Shown here piece after piece: positions 63,641-64,000 of a DNA stretch of 64,000 bases. The notes beneath the pieces are model-generated. The model did not search any database, was not told the origin of the DNA, and worked only from the letters and a program-made list of their open reading frames with translations. The first letter of the stretch is position 1. Each line of letters begins with the position of its first letter. Position numbers and translations under genes: made by a program. The stretch spans positions 53,979,408-54,043,407 of the forward strand of contig CM017558.1 of the NCBI GenBank assembly GCA_007844125.1, read 5' to 3'. Origin of the DNA: Sinonovacula constricta. Taxonomy: Eukaryota; Mollusca; Bivalvia; Cardiida; Solecurtidae.

Positions 63641-64000
63641 CTGTAAGTTGGTACCTGGTCGTGTGGACCCACCGGAACCAGCCGTGTACCCAATACCCAC
63701 CACCGATGACTCGCAGCTCAGATATATTGCCTTGGTCACGCCAATCCACCATAAAATATTCGCAGTATCGCACTCTGTTTTCTTAATAATGGCCGAAAAA
63801 AATTCAACTATTTACTATTAACTCAATCAATATGTGGAAGCGGTTTAAGGAAATGTATATTTAGGTTTTTGTCCCATTACAGCTTTAAATACCGCACATA
63901 AAAATAAAGGTTCGCTTTCAAATAAATTACCGACAATTAATGTTTAAAATGTGGCATTGCGTAAATTTAACACCTTACAAACATCAAACATGAGATGGCA

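Larger units (their letters stand above)
48386..64000. other. Probable intron or 5' flank of the protocadherin-like gene
   Basis: No exon could be supported in these 15.6 kb. The longest open frames outside repeats (154 codons at 49875-50339 and 151 at 59842-60297, both -) show no recognised domain and lack credible splice partners. Listed repeats and the DR4 element near 63630 are the only clear structures. Confidence 0.5.

Noticed and set aside
1..64000. CRISPR arrays, operons, ribosome binding sites
   Set aside because: Tandem repeats here have no unique spacers, and genes have spliceosomal introns; the DNA is eukaryotic.

Overview
The window looks like nuclear DNA of a bivalve mollusc. 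Composition is AT-rich. The protein-coding parts are short exons with GT...AG introns, and most of the rest is repeats: tRNA-derived SINEs, tandem copies of phrases that I recall as common in bivalve genomes, minisatellites and long microsatellites. The bivalve call is an inference from intron structure, repeat type and the proteins. It was not tested against a database.

Three protein genes can be supported. (1) The + strand carries five exons (4019-16629) of POMP/UMP1, the proteasome maturation chaperone. Phases agree across all four introns, and a polyadenylation signal lies about 320 bp after the stop. The N-terminal exon was not found. (2) The - strand carries a four-exon TRIM gene (35430-30790) with RING, B-box1, B-box2, coiled coil and an NHL-like propeller. 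Its splice sites and phases are intact, but the reading frame is broken by one in-frame TAG and four single-base frame changes. It is therefore a young pseudogene, a sequence with assembly errors, or (least likely) a frameshift-decoded gene. (3) The - strand carries the last three exons (48385-41053) of a gene with an acidic, Ser-rich, unstructured cytoplasmic tail, most like a protocadherin. The membrane and ectodomain exons must lie beyond the right edge.

Layout: 1-4018 upstream DNA or first intron of POMP with a reverse SINE; 4019-16960 POMP with repeat-filled introns; 16960-30790 intergenic, with a degenerate ~110-bp array, a 30-38-bp minisatellite and a possible hAT-like MITE; 30790-35430 TRIM gene; 35431-41052 intergenic, with a ~1.1-kb AT-rich minisatellite and a triplet hairpin; 41053-48385 protocadherin-like tail; 48386-64000 probably intron or intergenic, with GA, poly-G and ACT arrays and, near the end, a perfect DR4 nuclear-receptor-type element. 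The three genes share no pathway.

The most interesting items are the frame-broken TRIM gene, a SINE that landed in a 104-bp minisatellite and left a readable target-site duplication, five exact copies of a CpG-containing 9-mer in 0.9 kb, and the DR4 element. No clear novel system was found.
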